Origin: Bradyrhizobium sp. RP6
Lineage (GTDB): Bacteria; Pseudomonadota; Alphaproteobacteria; Rhizobiales; Xanthobacteraceae
Direction: 5' to 3'
Assembly (NCBI RefSeq): GCF_003837805.1
Contig: NZ_RQIT01000002.1
Coordinates: forward strand, 248,001 to 312,000
DNA length: 64,000 bases
Below the pieces are notes generated by a model. That model was not told where the DNA came from. It made no database searches and was given only the letters and a program-made list of their open reading frames with translations. How positions within the stretch are numbered: position 1 is the stretch's first letter; the number at the start of each line of letters is the position of its first letter. Of this stretch, positions 26,994-36,106 are shown piece by piece. Both the position numbers and the translations under genes were made by a program.

Positions 26994-28118
26994 GTGCGAA
27001 AGCATTTTCTCATCCTGTTGGGAACCAGGCCTGAAGCGATCAAGCTGTTTCCGGTGATCAATCGGCTCAAGGCGGAAGCGAACAAGGACATCGCCCTCAC
27101 GGTCTGCGCGACAGCGCAGCATAGGGAGCTGCTCGACCAGGTTCTCAAGGTGGCCAAGGTGGTCCCGGATTTCGATCTCGACGTCATGACGGTGAATCAG
27201 ACGCTCGATAGTCTGACCGGCCGGCTATTGGCGCAGATCGGAGAGGTTCTGGAGAGGGTGAAGCCCACCAGAGTGATTGTCCAGGGTGACACTGCGACGG
27301 CCATGGCAGGTGCGCTGGCGTCGTACTATCACCGTATCCCGGTCTCGCACGTCGAGGCGGGACTGCGAAGTGGAGATATCTTCGCGCCCTGGCCGGAGGA
27401 AGTGAACCGCAAGATTGTCGGCTCGATCGCTGATCAGCATTTCGCGCCGACCGAGCGGGCGGCGAGAGCGCTGCGGGCGGAGAACGTCTCCAAGGATCGC
27501 ATTCATGTTACTGGAAATACTGTCGTCGACGCGCTGATCCTCGCGAAGGCCATGGTCGAGGCCGATCCGCAGCTCTCGTCCCGATGGGACGGAATCAAGA
27601 AGCGCCACGGCAACCGCCGCATCATCCTGGTCACTTGCCATCGCCGCGAGAACTTCGGCGGGGGAGTTTTCAACGTCGTCAATGCACTGGACACGATCTT
27701 GAGCAGGGAGGACGTTGCTGTCGTACTTCCGGTTCATCCGAACCCGAACGTTCGCGACGTGTTTGCGAGCCGGCTCGCCGATCATCCGCGCGTCGCACTC
27801 ATTTCTCCCCAGGAGTACACCGATTTCGTCAGCCTTCTGTCGCTATCATATCTGGTGCTAACCGACTCGGGAGGTGTGCAAGAGGAGGCGCCGACGTTCG
27901 GAAAGCCTGTCCTCGTGATGCGCGAGACGACGGAGCGTCCAGAGGGCGTCGAAGCCGGGACCGCACGACTGGTCGGGGCGAACTACGACAGGATCGTCCA
28001 CGAAACATTTCGTCTTCTTGACGACGATGAGACTTATTCGGCTATGGCTCGCTCCCACAATCCCTTCGGTGACGGGCGGGCGAGCGAGCGGATCGTGAAG
28101 GTGCTTCTTGATGCCTGA
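26994..28118 (+). CDS. wecB: UDP-N-acetylglucosamine 2-epimerase (non-hydrolysing)
   Basis: The protein has 374 residues from a GTG at 26994. Motifs are GTRPEAIKLFPVI at the N-terminus, QGDTATAMAGALAS, VSHVEAGLRSGD, VTCHRRENFG and the UDP-binding TDSGGVQEEAP. It interconverts UDP-GlcNAc and UDP-ManNAc in the cytoplasm. It is flanked by a WecG-type transferase and the WecC-type dehydrogenase, with an 8-nt overlap (ATGCCTGA) to the latter, so the three form a ManNAcA cassette. Confidence 0.94.
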   Translation: MRKHFLILLGTRPEAIKLFPVINRLKAEANKDIALTVCATAQHRELLDQVLKVAKVVPDFDLDVMTVNQTLDSLTGRLLAQIGEVLERVKPTRVIVQGDTATAMAGALASYYHRIPVSHVEAGLRSGDIFAPWPEEVNRKIVGSIADQHFAPTERAARALRAENVSKDRIHVTGNTVVDALILAKAMVEADPQLSSRWDGIKKRHGNRRIILVTCHRRENFGGGVFNVVNALDTILSREDVAVVLPVHPNPNVRDVFASRLADHPRVALISPQEYTDFVSLLSLSYLVLTDSGGVQEEAPTFGKPVLVMRETTERPEGVEAGTARLVGANYDRIVHETFRLLDDDETYSAMARSHNPFGDGRASERIVKVLLDA

Positions 28119-29373
28119 GTTCCAGAAAGTTACCGTCGTCGGACTTGGCTATATCGGTTTGCCGACGGCCGCGCTGATAGCCAGCCGCGGCCTCCAGGTG
28201 GTCGGGGTAGACACAAAGGACTATGTGGTCAGGACAGTCGGCTCGGGAGCCATTCACATCTCAGAGCCAGACCTCGATGGTCTCGTTTCCAAAGTGGTGT
28301 CGAGCGGGGCGTTGACGACATCAAGTGAACCGCAACCCGCCGACGTCTTCATCATCGCGGTGCCCACACCGATTGACGAAAGCAATCGTCCGGATCTGTC
28401 GAACGTGAATGCCGCGGTCGAGACCATATTGAATCTGCTTCAACCGGGTAACCTCGTCATTCTCGAATCGACCTCGCCCATCGGAACCACTGAAGGAATC
28501 GCCAGGCGGATCAGCGAACACAGGCCCGATCTGAGAATTGGCGTCAACGGTCATGAGGATGGTGCCGTCTACGTCGCTTATTGTCCGGAGCGCGTATTGC
28601 CCGGGCGGATCTTGAGTGAACTCATCAACAATGACCGATGCATCGGGGGAGTGACTCCTGCCTGCACCCGGCGGGCTCAGCGCTTCTACAAGATGTTCGT
28701 TCGGGGTGCTTGCGTTGCAACCACCGCGCGCACGGCCGAGTTGGTTAAGCTCACGGAGAACGCGTTCCGGGACACCAACATTGCATTTGCCAATGAGCTC
28801 TCATTGATCTGCGACAGGTTCGACATCAATGTCTGGGAGGTCATCGATATCGCCAACCGTCATCCGCGCGTGACCGTGTTGCGGCCGGGACCAGGTGTGG
28901 GCGGTCATTGCATCGCCGTCGATCCGTGGTTCATTATCGACTCGGCGCCGGATCTGGCGCGCCTCATGCGGGCGAGCCGCGAGGTCAACATTGCAAAGAC
29001 GGAAAGCATTATTGAACGCGCCGAGGCCCTGATCGACGATCATCCTTACGCCAGCGTGGCTTGCTGCGGGCTGACATTCAAGGCGAATGTCGACGATCTG
29101 CGTGAAAGCCCTGCGATGGAGATCGCACTGCACCTCGCGAAGAAGTACGGGGAGCGTATCAAGTTCGTCGAGCCGAATCTGCGGCGGTTGCCGCCGGAAC
29201 TTGCCGACTACCGGCCCGGCTTCTTGAACATAGACGAAGCGCTGCGCACGTGCGAGATCGCCCTTCTCCTGGTCGATCACGACGAATTCAAGATGGTTCC
29301 GCTGGCCGAACGCCGTCATCTCGACGTCATCGACACTCGGGGTATATGGCAAGATATGCCTGCGCGGACGTGA
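28111..29373 (+). CDS. wecC: UDP-N-acetyl-D-mannosamine dehydrogenase
   Basis: The protein has 420 residues from the ATG at 28111, which overlaps the wecB stop. The NAD-binding site is VTVVGLGYIGLPTAALIAS. YCPERVLPGRIL and ELVKLTENAFRDTNIAFANE identify the UDP-ManNAc branch. The catalytic cysteine lies in GPGVGGHCIAVDPWF, and GLTFKANVDDLRESPA marks the C-terminal domain. It oxidises UDP-ManNAc to UDP-ManNAcA in two NAD-dependent steps. This acid sugar would give the polymer a negative charge. Confidence 0.93.
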   Translation: MPEFQKVTVVGLGYIGLPTAALIASRGLQVVGVDTKDYVVRTVGSGAIHISEPDLDGLVSKVVSSGALTTSSEPQPADVFIIAVPTPIDESNRPDLSNVNAAVETILNLLQPGNLVILESTSPIGTTEGIARRISEHRPDLRIGVNGHEDGAVYVAYCPERVLPGRILSELINNDRCIGGVTPACTRRAQRFYKMFVRGACVATTARTAELVKLTENAFRDTNIAFANELSLICDRFDINVWEVIDIANRHPRVTVLRPGPGVGGHCIAVDPWFIIDSAPDLARLMRASREVNIAKTESIIERAEALIDDHPYASVACCGLTFKANVDDLRESPAMEIALHLAKKYGERIKFVEPNLRRLPPELADYRPGFLNIDEALRTCEIALLLVDHDEFKMVPLAERRHLDVIDTRGIWQDMPART

Positions 29374-29406
29374 AGCTGCCGACCCTCCAGAAGCGAGGTT
29401 GCCGAT

Positions 29407-29589
29407 TTGATACCTTTCCTGGACTTGAAGGTGAAAGCCCAGACGGTGGGATCGCAAGTCGACGTTGCGACCGCGCGTGCGATTCGAGACGAGCAGCCTG
29501 CATCGGGGCCCGACGCGGGCGCTTTCGAGCAACGCTTTGCGATCGCGACATTTCAGGATGTGATGGCTCGACATGGCCGATTAGCCTAG
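29407..29589 (+). pseudogene. Truncated DegT/DnrJ/EryC1-type aminotransferase remnant
   Basis: The stretch begins MIPFLDLKVKAQTVGSQVD and continues with GPDAGAFEQRFA, which matches the first 45 or so residues of PLP-dependent sugar aminotransferases (usual pattern I-P-F-x-D-L-x-x-Q, then G-P-x-x-x-x-F-E-x-x-F-A). The frame then stops at 29589 without the PLP-lysine domain, and the next gene starts 17 nt later. About 330 residues are missing, so this is a deletion remnant. A functional gene probably once supplied an amino sugar to the neighbouring SDR pathway. Confidence 0.6.
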
Positions 29590-29605
29590 AACCAGGAGAG
29601 CGGTC

Positions 29606-30607
29606 ATGATGGATCTCAAGGGCAAGCGCGTTCTCGTTACCGGGGGTGCCGGATTCATCGGTTCGCATATCGTTGACCTGTTGTGCGACGAAGGCTGCAT
29701 CGAGATCGTCGCGCTCGACAATATGATGACCGGCAGACCGGAGAACCTCAGGAAGTCGCTTAACCGAGGACCGGTACGATTGGTCCGCGGCGACTTGCGC
29801 GACACCAAGTTGGTGGAAGCTCTGGTGAAGGGAGCCAACATCATCTTTCACCACGCCGCACCGTGCAGTGACCATTGTTTGGCCGAACCGCGTCTTGCCA
29901 TGGAAGTCATGGTGAACGGCACCTTCGAACTGCTCGAACTTTGCGTGAAGTATGACATCGAGAAGTTCGTCGCCGCGTCTTCGGCTTCGGTTTACGGCGC
30001 GGCGGAGGAGTTTCCGACAACGGAGCATCAGAGCCCCTATGGAAACCGTACGGTCTGTGGAACGGCGAAGCTCTGCAATGAAGGCTTGCTCCGCGCCTAT
30101 AACGATATGCACGGGCTCGATTATATCGCTTTGAGATACTTTGACGTGTATGGCAGCCGAATGGACGTACACGATCGATATGCGGAGATGTTGATCCGCT
30201 GGATGGAGGAAGTAGAGGCTGGAACGCCGCCGGTGATAGTTGCGCATGACCAGCAGACCTTGGACTTGGTTCATGTCCGCGACGCGGCACGCGCAACCAT
30301 CCTTGCTGCGAGGGCAAAGGTCAGCGACGAGGTGTTCAACGTGGGGAGCGGCATCGAAACAAGCCTTGTGCAGCTCGCTTCGGCCCTGGCTTCAGTGATG
30401 GGTCACAACGGCGTGCTCCCGCACATCGCGCCCGAGCACTCGATCAACCCTGTCCCGCGCCGAGTGGCGTCGACAGGCAAAGCGGAACGTCTGCTGGGTT
30501 TCCAAGCCACAGTGCCGCTCGAGCTCGGACTGACGGAGTTCGTGAAATGGTGGCGCTCCGAACGAGGACTTGCGAGCACGCGGCAACGACAGGCTCTGGC
30601 TTCATGA
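29606..30607 (+). CDS. NAD-dependent epimerase/dehydratase (SDR) with altered catalytic Tyr
   Basis: The 333-residue extended SDR has [47 protein letters not shown] and LRYFDVYG. The catalytic Y-x-x-x-K is expected in the segment after SPYGNRT; there the sequence is VCGTAK, so the tyrosine is replaced by cysteine (TGT) while the lysine is kept. The Rossmann fold and sugar-binding parts look intact, so the protein should fold, but classical SDR chemistry may be lost. It follows a DegT-type remnant, and the two may be leftovers of an amino-sugar branch. AGGAGAG before the ATG at 29606 is a good ribosome binding site. Confidence 0.82.
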   Translation: MMDLKGKRVLVTGGAGFIGSHIVDLLCDEGCIEIVALDNMMTGRPENLRKSLNRGPVRLVRGDLRDTKLVEALVKGANIIFHHAAPCSDHCLAEPRLAMEVMVNGTFELLELCVKYDIEKFVAASSASVYGAAEEFPTTEHQSPYGNRTVCGTAKLCNEGLLRAYNDMHGLDYIALRYFDVYGSRMDVHDRYAEMLIRWMEEVEAGTPPVIVAHDQQTLDLVHVRDAARATILAARAKVSDEVFNVGSGIETSLVQLASALASVMGHNGVLPHIAPEHSINPVPRRVASTGKAERLLGFQATVPLELGLTEFVKWWRSERGLASTRQRQALAS

Positions 30608-30795
30608 CGTCCCTTTCTGGGCCGCAAGCTCCCGCGAAGAAGCCGAAGCTGTACGGGCAGCCATCCCGGCACCGTACTTTGCGTGCTCGAGGCCGTCCTT
30701 CGATAGGGCGAGGCGCCGGAATCGAGAGAACGCTACCGAAACACGGAAGCCGGGCAATGTTTCGTCCGTGAAACTGAGTGCGATGGAGAATGGCA

Positions 30796-31848
30796 ATGCG
30801 AGTTCTTGTAACAGGTCATCTTGGCTACATCGGCACGGTCTTGACGCCGATGCTGGTGAATGCCGGTCACGAGGTGACTGGAATGGACAGCGATATCTAC
30901 TCGCGGTGCACATACGCCGCCGGCGGTAGCATTCTCGAGGTCCCGACCATCCGGAAGGACGTCAGAGACGCGGAGGTTGCGGATCTCGTTGGCTTCGACG
31001 CAGTGCTGCATCTCGCCGCGCTCTCCAACGATCCGCTCGGCAATCTGAGGCCGGAACTGACGGATGAGATCAATCATCGCGCAAGCGTTCGGATGGCCTC
31101 GATTGCGAAACACGCTGGCGTGGGTCGCTTCGTGTTTGCCTCGTCCTGCAGCAACTATGGAAAAGCCGGCGAGGAAATGATCGATGAGACAGCCCCGCTC
31201 AATCCGGTGACGGCCTACGGAGAATCCAAGGTTGCCTCCGAACGCGATATTTCGGCGTTGGCCGACGGCGGGTTTTGCCCGGTGTATCTGAGGCCGGCGA
31301 CGGCATACGGAGTCTCGCCGCGGCTGCGCTTCGACATTGTCCTGAACAACCTGGTCGCATGGGCGTTCACGACAGGACGAATTCACCTCAAATCGGATGG
31401 CTCGCCCTGGCGGCCGATCGTCCACATCGAGGACATTTCTCGAGCTTTCATTGCCGCACTGGAGGCGCCAGCCGAATCCGTTTTCAATGAGGCATTCAAT
31501 GTCGGCCAGACTGCTCACAATTATCGAATTCGGGATCTTGCCGAGATCGTCGCGAGTGTGGTGCCGAATTCCGCGGTGGAGTTTGCGAAGGACGCGAGTC
31601 CAGATGAGCGATCCTACCGAGTGAGCTTCGAAAAGATCCGGCGCAAGTTGCCGGGATTCCAGCCGCGCTGGGACGCGCGAATGGGCGCCGAGCAGCTCTA
31701 CAGGGTCTATCGTTCGTCAAAGCTGACATTGGAGGAGTTCGAAGGGCCGCGATATCAACGGATCGGCCATATTCGGAAGCTGCTGGCGGAGAGAATTCTC
31801 GGTGGCGACCTGCGCCAATCGAGACTGCAGCTTGCAGCGGTGTCGTGA
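30796..31848 (+). CDS. NAD-dependent sugar epimerase/dehydratase (SDR)
   Basis: I start at the ATG at 30796 (GGAG 7 nt upstream). The 350-residue SDR begins [40 protein letters not shown] and an intact catalytic YGESK follow, as does [13 protein letters not shown]. The S-S-C-S-N-Y-G motif sets it apart from RfbB. In other genomes this subfamily often occurs near cytidylyltransferase, RfbC-like and PIG-L-type genes, as here. It probably modifies a nucleotide-activated deoxysugar, but the substrate is not known. The 190 nt before it hold no convincing gene. Confidence 0.85.
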   Translation: MRVLVTGHLGYIGTVLTPMLVNAGHEVTGMDSDIYSRCTYAAGGSILEVPTIRKDVRDAEVADLVGFDAVLHLAALSNDPLGNLRPELTDEINHRASVRMASIAKHAGVGRFVFASSCSNYGKAGEEMIDETAPLNPVTAYGESKVASERDISALADGGFCPVYLRPATAYGVSPRLRFDIVLNNLVAWAFTTGRIHLKSDGSPWRPIVHIEDISRAFIAALEAPAESVFNEAFNVGQTAHNYRIRDLAEIVASVVPNSAVEFAKDASPDERSYRVSFEKIRRKLPGFQPRWDARMGAEQLYRVYRSSKLTLEEFEGPRYQRIGHIRKLLAERILGGDLRQSRLQLAAVS

Positions 31849-32369
31849 GCGGCCGGCTCCCTGGCGGCGAAAAGCCGGTGAGCGGGAAATCGTCGCGCTC
31901 ATGCTGCGGTTGAGCTCTGCGTTTCGCTGAGGCAGGCGCCGCGCTGGCTGGCCGGATTCGGGCCGAGCTTCGGCAAGCGCGGCGGGCCTCGGAGTTCTGC
32001 GGCTTGCAACGGGCTACTTCATGGCAGGAATTGTGGGCCGACTGACCGACGCGCGCTCACAAATCCCCTGGTGCCAATATTTCGCGGTCGCGCGCCTGCT
32101 CGATCTTCAGAGCTGCTCCAGAGATGTTGCCGCTTTCATGCCTGAGCATACCTGCTCGGCACATTGAACTGCCTGGGATCAAGCTGGGAAGACGCGCAAT
32201 GGCCTGGATGCAGCCGCCGATCGCGTCAGGTGAGGGGAGCGCAATGAACATTAGTGGAGAGACCCGGTCGCTCGGGATCAACGCTTAGGGCGGGCGAGCG
32301 GATCTCCTCGCGGTGCGTACGCAGTTCCCGCGTGGCACGGCTCGACGAACGTGGTCGTCATCCAGCTCT
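31849..32369. other. Non-coding gap between convergent genes
   Basis: This is about 520 nt of GC-rich sequence with no supported gene on either strand, no AT island and no clear terminator hairpin. Short open frames lack start signals and family motifs. It may contain eroded coding sequence, but I could not identify any. Confidence 0.5.
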
Positions 32370-33713
32370 TCACGCCGTGAGAGCGAGCGAGGCGTCCCGG
32401 GTGATCCGTTGCTCAAGCCACGTGTGTCCGTTGAAGTGCTTGTATTGTTCTGCACGCAGCTTGTCGGCCACGCGGCCTGGCGGCAGATCCACATCCGCGT
32501 AGGTGAGGACTGCATCCTTCTTGATGGCGTGCCGCAACCTGCAACCCTCCACGAGACCTTCAGGCAGGTATTGCATTTGGCTCATTTCCTCGGAGTTCAC
32601 GGCTTCGCCATAGGTCATGTACATTCCATAGTCATCGAGCACCTCGCCCGCCTCCAAATCACGTTTGGCGACTGCACAGACCTCGACAACCGGACCGGCG
32701 ATCGGAGGGGCGACCAAATCCTTGAACAGGAACGCACGGGCAATCGAGTTCGGCACTTCGAAATGAACCAGGTGATATGGTGTGAAGAACGAATACAGGG
32801 GGCCTTCGCCCATTTTGTACAGGTTCAAATACTTCTGTTGCTTTGGATCGGTGTGCTCGGCCAGCACGTAGACCTTGGTCAGCGGTGTACCGACGAGATA
32901 GTCGATGATTCCGCCCAGGGCGCGGACCTCGTCTATGTCGTAGAGTGTGCCGATCTTCATGATGTCGCCGCGATACTCCCGCCCGCGCGACATGCCGCGT
33001 GATCTCACCTTGAAGCCAGTGGCATTGGCCACGATCGTCTGCTCGAAGCTGATCTTGGATCCGTCGGCGAAACTGGTCACCATGGCCGGGTTCTGTCCCC
33101 ATTGCTCGGCAAATCCTTTCTGCGTGGTGGGGTTACGATACGGATCCTGCAGTCCCTTGATGTTGCCGACAACGCGCGGGATCAGGCCGAGCCCCTTGAC
33201 CCATCGAACCAGGTTCATCTGCACGCCGGGCTCGTCGCCATCGCATGCGGACAGGGAGCCGCCGTACTTCTTTGCATAGACCTGCAGGATCGGTCCGATC
33301 GTAGCGTCGATCTCCGCGTTCATGAGTACGACGGTTTTCTGGTGCTTGAAGGCCTCCAGCGCGACCCGGGCCCCGAGCTCAACCGATCCGGTTACGTCGA
33401 CGATCACGTCGATCAGATCCGATCTGGCGATCAGAAACGCGTCCTCGGTGACCGCCGGAGCGCCGGCGGCAATAGCTCTGTCGAGCCGCCCCTGGCTGTC
33501 CGCGTCAACCACGCCGGTCTGGCCGGAATAGCCGAACACGTCATGTCCGCGCCGAGGCTTTCGGCTGTAGATAGCCACCACCCGCATTCCTGGAACACTG
33601 TTGTTGATCTGATTGGTGAGCCCTTGAGCCATGAAGCCCGAGCCGAGCAGGCCGACACGGATCGGCCTTCCGGCTGCATGACGGGCTTGCAGTGCGTGAT
33701 CGACAAGTATCAT
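32370..33713 (-). CDS. NAD(P)-dependent oxidoreductase with C-terminal SAF domain (COG4091-like)
   Basis: From the ATG at 33713 (MILVDHALQARHAAGRPIR) the protein has 447 residues; a TTG at 33776 is an alternative. The Rossmann motif is VGLLGSGFMAQGLT, and DVIVDVTGSVELGA and NAEIDATIGPIL follow. The middle domain contains SACDGDEPGVQMNLV. The C-terminal part (about 360-420, AKRDLEAGEVLDDYGMYMTYG) is a SAF-type domain like those of antifreeze/NeuB-related enzymes. Such proteins are annotated as homoserine dehydrogenase-like, but they recur in surface sugar loci and may reduce or rearrange a branched nucleotide sugar. It lies directly downstream of a second RfbC-like gene. The exact reaction is unknown. 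Confidence 0.8.
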   Translation of the reverse strand: MILVDHALQARHAAGRPIRVGLLGSGFMAQGLTNQINNSVPGMRVVAIYSRKPRRGHDVFGYSGQTGVVDADSQGRLDRAIAAGAPAVTEDAFLIARSDLIDVIVDVTGSVELGARVALEAFKHQKTVVLMNAEIDATIGPILQVYAKKYGGSLSACDGDEPGVQMNLVRWVKGLGLIPRVVGNIKGLQDPYRNPTTQKGFAEQWGQNPAMVTSFADGSKISFEQTIVANATGFKVRSRGMSRGREYRGDIMKIGTLYDIDEVRALGGIIDYLVGTPLTKVYVLAEHTDPKQQKYLNLYKMGEGPLYSFFTPYHLVHFEVPNSIARAFLFKDLVAPPIAGPVVEVCAVAKRDLEAGEVLDDYGMYMTYGEAVNSEEMSQMQYLPEGLVEGCRLRHAIKKDAVLTYADVDLPPGRVADKLRAEQYKHFNGHTWLEQRITRDASLALTA

Positions 33714-33772
33714 CGTGGCGTCTTTCAACTGGAGGGGATCGGTAAACGGCTGCGAGCAGCGCGCTGTCGGCG

Positions 33773-34351
33773 TCAACCTTCGATGCCGGCGAGCTCCATC
33801 CGCCCTTTCAGTTCGGGTTCGACCTCGTTGAGCAAGCGGAAGTGCTGATCCTTCTCCGAAATCACGGAAACCGGAAGCGGCCAGGTCAGGCCAAGCCTGG
33901 GATCATTGTACATCAGCCCGCTCTCCGCCTCGGGAGCATAGAACTCACCCACCTGGTAGCTGGTATCGGTGTTGTCGACGAGAGTCTGATAACCGTGAGC
34001 AAAACGTTCCGGCACGTAGAGTGCCCGCTGATTGGTCTCGTTCAGTTCGACGGCGACATGTTGCAGGTAGGTCGGGCTTTCCGGTCGCAGGTCGACGATG
34101 ATGTCGACGATCGCGCCCCGCGTGCAACGAACCAGCTTCGTCTCCGCGGCCGGCGGAAACTGAAAGTGCATGCCGCGCAGGGTTCCGTGCCGGACATTTG
34201 ACGCGATATTCGCCTGCGCAATGACTGGATTGAGGCCGAGGGCCCTGAACTCTCGCTGGCAAAAAGCTCGCGCAAAAAAGCCGCGCGAATCCTCCCGGCG
34301 TTCAATATCGATAATGTAGGCTCCTTTAAGCCTGGTTTCGGTTATAATCAC
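33773..34351 (-). CDS. dTDP-4-dehydrorhamnose 3,5-epimerase family protein, second copy
   Basis: A GTG start at 34351 has GGAGGA 7 nt upstream; the product has 192 residues. The cupin motifs are present: EDSRGFFARAF, HGTLRGMHFQFPP with the active-site histidine, GAIVDIIVDLRPESP and PERFAHGYQTLVDN. It differs clearly from the rfbC gene at 20447 and lies next to the SAF-domain oxidoreductase and opposite the cytidylyltransferase. It may therefore act on another 4-keto sugar, possibly CDP-linked, as epimerase or only 3-epimerase (inference). Confidence 0.85.
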   Translation of the reverse strand: MIITETRLKGAYIIDIERREDSRGFFARAFCQREFRALGLNPVIAQANIASNVRHGTLRGMHFQFPPAAETKLVRCTRGAIVDIIVDLRPESPTYLQHVAVELNETNQRALYVPERFAHGYQTLVDNTDTSYQVGEFYAPEAESGLMYNDPRLGLTWPLPVSVISEKDQHFRLLNEVEPELKGRMELAGIEG

Positions 34352-34420
34352 CCGGGTTCCTCCATAATCGTGCCGCCGGCGTTCGAATATGCTGCAATAT
34401 CAGCAATGATAGCGTGCAAG

Positions 34421-34516
34421 AGAATAAATTCAAAACGGTTTTCAAAAAATCATTGATAAATAATACCCGCGATATAAAATGCGCGCTATTGAATATTTTG
34501 ATTTATGTATTTAAAC
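34421..34516. promoter_or_regulatory. AT-rich divergent promoter island (rfbC2 / cytidylyltransferase)
   Basis: CAAAAAATCATTGATAAATA, CGATATAAAATGCG and TTGATTTATGTATTTAAACC occupy the 240-nt gap between divergent genes. This is the longest and most AT-rich of the islands and probably contains promoters for both directions. Confidence 0.5.
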
Positions 34517-34593
34517 CGCGAGACTTGTAGTAGCTGCTTTAGGCGATCTGTGGCGACCGAAACGGTCGGCCGGAAAGATGGGAAGCGCTGGCC

Positions 34594-35391
34594 ATGAAGG
34601 TTGTCTTGTTCTGTGGGGGACTCGGAACCCGCATCCGGGAATATTCTGAAAGCATTCCGAAGCCCATGGTGCCCGTCGGCCAACACCCGATGCTGTGGCA
34701 TGTCATGCAATATTACAGTCAGTATGGTCATCGAGATTTCGTACTGTGTCTCGGGTACAAGGCCAATGCGATCAAGGAGTATTTCCTGAACTCGGATCTC
34801 TGGGCTCACAGCGATTGCGTCGTTTCCAACTTCGGCAGGAAGGTCGAGGTCATCGGCGAGCAGCCGCCGGACTGGCAGGTGGCGCTGGTCGACACCGGCA
34901 TTTGGCGAAACATCGGTCAGCGTTTGATGGCGGTGCGCCCGCTCGTCGAGAACGAGGATATCTTTCTCGCGAACTACAGTGATGGTCTGACGGACGCGCC
35001 GTTGCCCGAAATAATCGAGCGGTTCAAGAGGAGCAAGATGGTCGGATGCTTCGTTGCCGTGCATCCGCCGTTCAATTTTCACCTTGCTGAATTCAACGGC
35101 GGAGACGCCGTCAAGCGCCTACGCTCCAGTCAGCAGTCCGAGATCTGGATCAATGGGGGCTACTTTATTTTCCGGAAGGAGATCTTCGATTACATACGTG
35201 AGGGCGAGGAACTCGTACTGGAGCCGTTCAATCGCCTGATCGAAGCTGGAAAGCTCATGGCTTACAAGTACGAGGGTTTCTGGCGCGCGATGGATACGTT
35301 GCGGGACCGGCAGGTTCTCGAGGAGATGATTGAACGGGGCGAGATGCCTTGGAAGGTTGTTCCCGAAGCGCGCACGCAGGCGGCTTCATGA
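34594..35391 (+). CDS. rfbF: Glucose-1-phosphate cytidylyltransferase-like nucleotidyltransferase
   Basis: The 265-residue protein begins MKVVLFCGGLGTRIRE. SIPKPMVPVGQHPMLWH, DFVLCLGYKANAIKEYFLN, NYSDGLTDAPLPEI and GGYFIFRKEIFDYI are the RfbF-type pattern. It would make CDP-glucose from CTP and glucose-1-phosphate. A CDP-glucose 4,6-dehydratase (RfbG), the usual next enzyme, is not evident in the window. ATGA couples it to the PIG-L gene downstream. Confidence 0.85.
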   Translation: MKVVLFCGGLGTRIREYSESIPKPMVPVGQHPMLWHVMQYYSQYGHRDFVLCLGYKANAIKEYFLNSDLWAHSDCVVSNFGRKVEVIGEQPPDWQVALVDTGIWRNIGQRLMAVRPLVENEDIFLANYSDGLTDAPLPEIIERFKRSKMVGCFVAVHPPFNFHLAEFNGGDAVKRLRSSQQSEIWINGGYFIFRKEIFDYIREGEELVLEPFNRLIEAGKLMAYKYEGFWRAMDTLRDRQVLEEMIERGEMPWKVVPEARTQAAS

Positions 35392-36041
35392 AGGCGTTTC
35401 AACTCGCCGCGTCCGGAGAGCGGCTCTCGATCCTTTGTCTCGGTGCGCACTCGGATGACATCGAAATAGGTGTTGGTGCGACGATTCTGAATCTGATTGC
35501 GCGTGGCGTCCGGCTCGACGTGCATTGGTGTGTACTCAGCGCGTCGGGTGAACGCGAGAGCGAGGCGAGGGCGTCGGCGGCCGAATTCGTGTCCGACGCG
35601 GCTCGTTCTCAAATCGAAGCGATGTCCTTTCGAGACGGCTTCTTTCCAGAACAGGGTGACGAGATCAAGAAGTGGTTCGAGTCGTTGAAGCGGCGCGTCG
35701 AGCCGGATCTGATCTTGACGCATCGCGGAGATGATGCCCATCAGGATCATCGTCAGGTGTCACGTCTAACGTGGAATACATTCAGAGATAATCTGATTCT
35801 GGAATACGAGATTCCCAAGTGGGACGGAGACGTCGGTCGACCAAATCTATATTCGGCCGTTTCAGCTCAGGCATTGCAGCGAAAGATCGACCTGCTGATG
35901 TCGCATTTTGGAAGTCAGCGCTCCAAGCAATGGTTCGATCCGGAAGTCTTCCGCGGTTTGGCGCGGCTGCGGGGCATGGAATGTCGGGCGCCGGAAAAAT
36001 ACGCTGAAGCGTTTCTGGCGAATAAACTCGCACTGTCATGA
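35388..36041 (+). CDS. PIG-L/LmbE family N-deacetylase
   Basis: The protein has 217 residues from ATG 35388, overlapping the cytidylyltransferase stop by 4 nt. The zinc-site motif is LGAHSDDIEIGVGAT (A-H-x-D-D). The second metal histidine lies in THRGDDAHQDHRQVS. The family removes N-acetyl groups from GlcNAc-type sugars or related amides. In a CDP-sugar setting it may deacetylate a sugar intermediate. It overlaps the flippase frame by ATGA as well, although I favour a later flippase start. Confidence 0.88.
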   Translation: MKAFQLAASGERLSILCLGAHSDDIEIGVGATILNLIARGVRLDVHWCVLSASGERESEARASAAEFVSDAARSQIEAMSFRDGFFPEQGDEIKKWFESLKRRVEPDLILTHRGDDAHQDHRQVSRLTWNTFRDNLILEYEIPKWDGDVGRPNLYSAVSAQALQRKIDLLMSHFGSQRSKQWFDPEVFRGLARLRGMECRAPEKYAEAFLANKLALS

Positions 36042-36106
36042 CAAGCCGTTGGAGGATGCGTACCCGGAAGCAAGCCGATGCCGAATTCTCTTCTACGGGG
36101 ATTGGA

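Noticed and set aside
30608..30790. Possible small gene between the two SDR genes
   Set aside because: Several short frames overlap, none with a ribosome binding site or recognisable motif.
31849..32281. Short stretch NISGETRSLG that recalls the end of sugar epimerases
   Set aside because: It is too short and lacks the conserved flanks; I could not show that it is a gene remnant.
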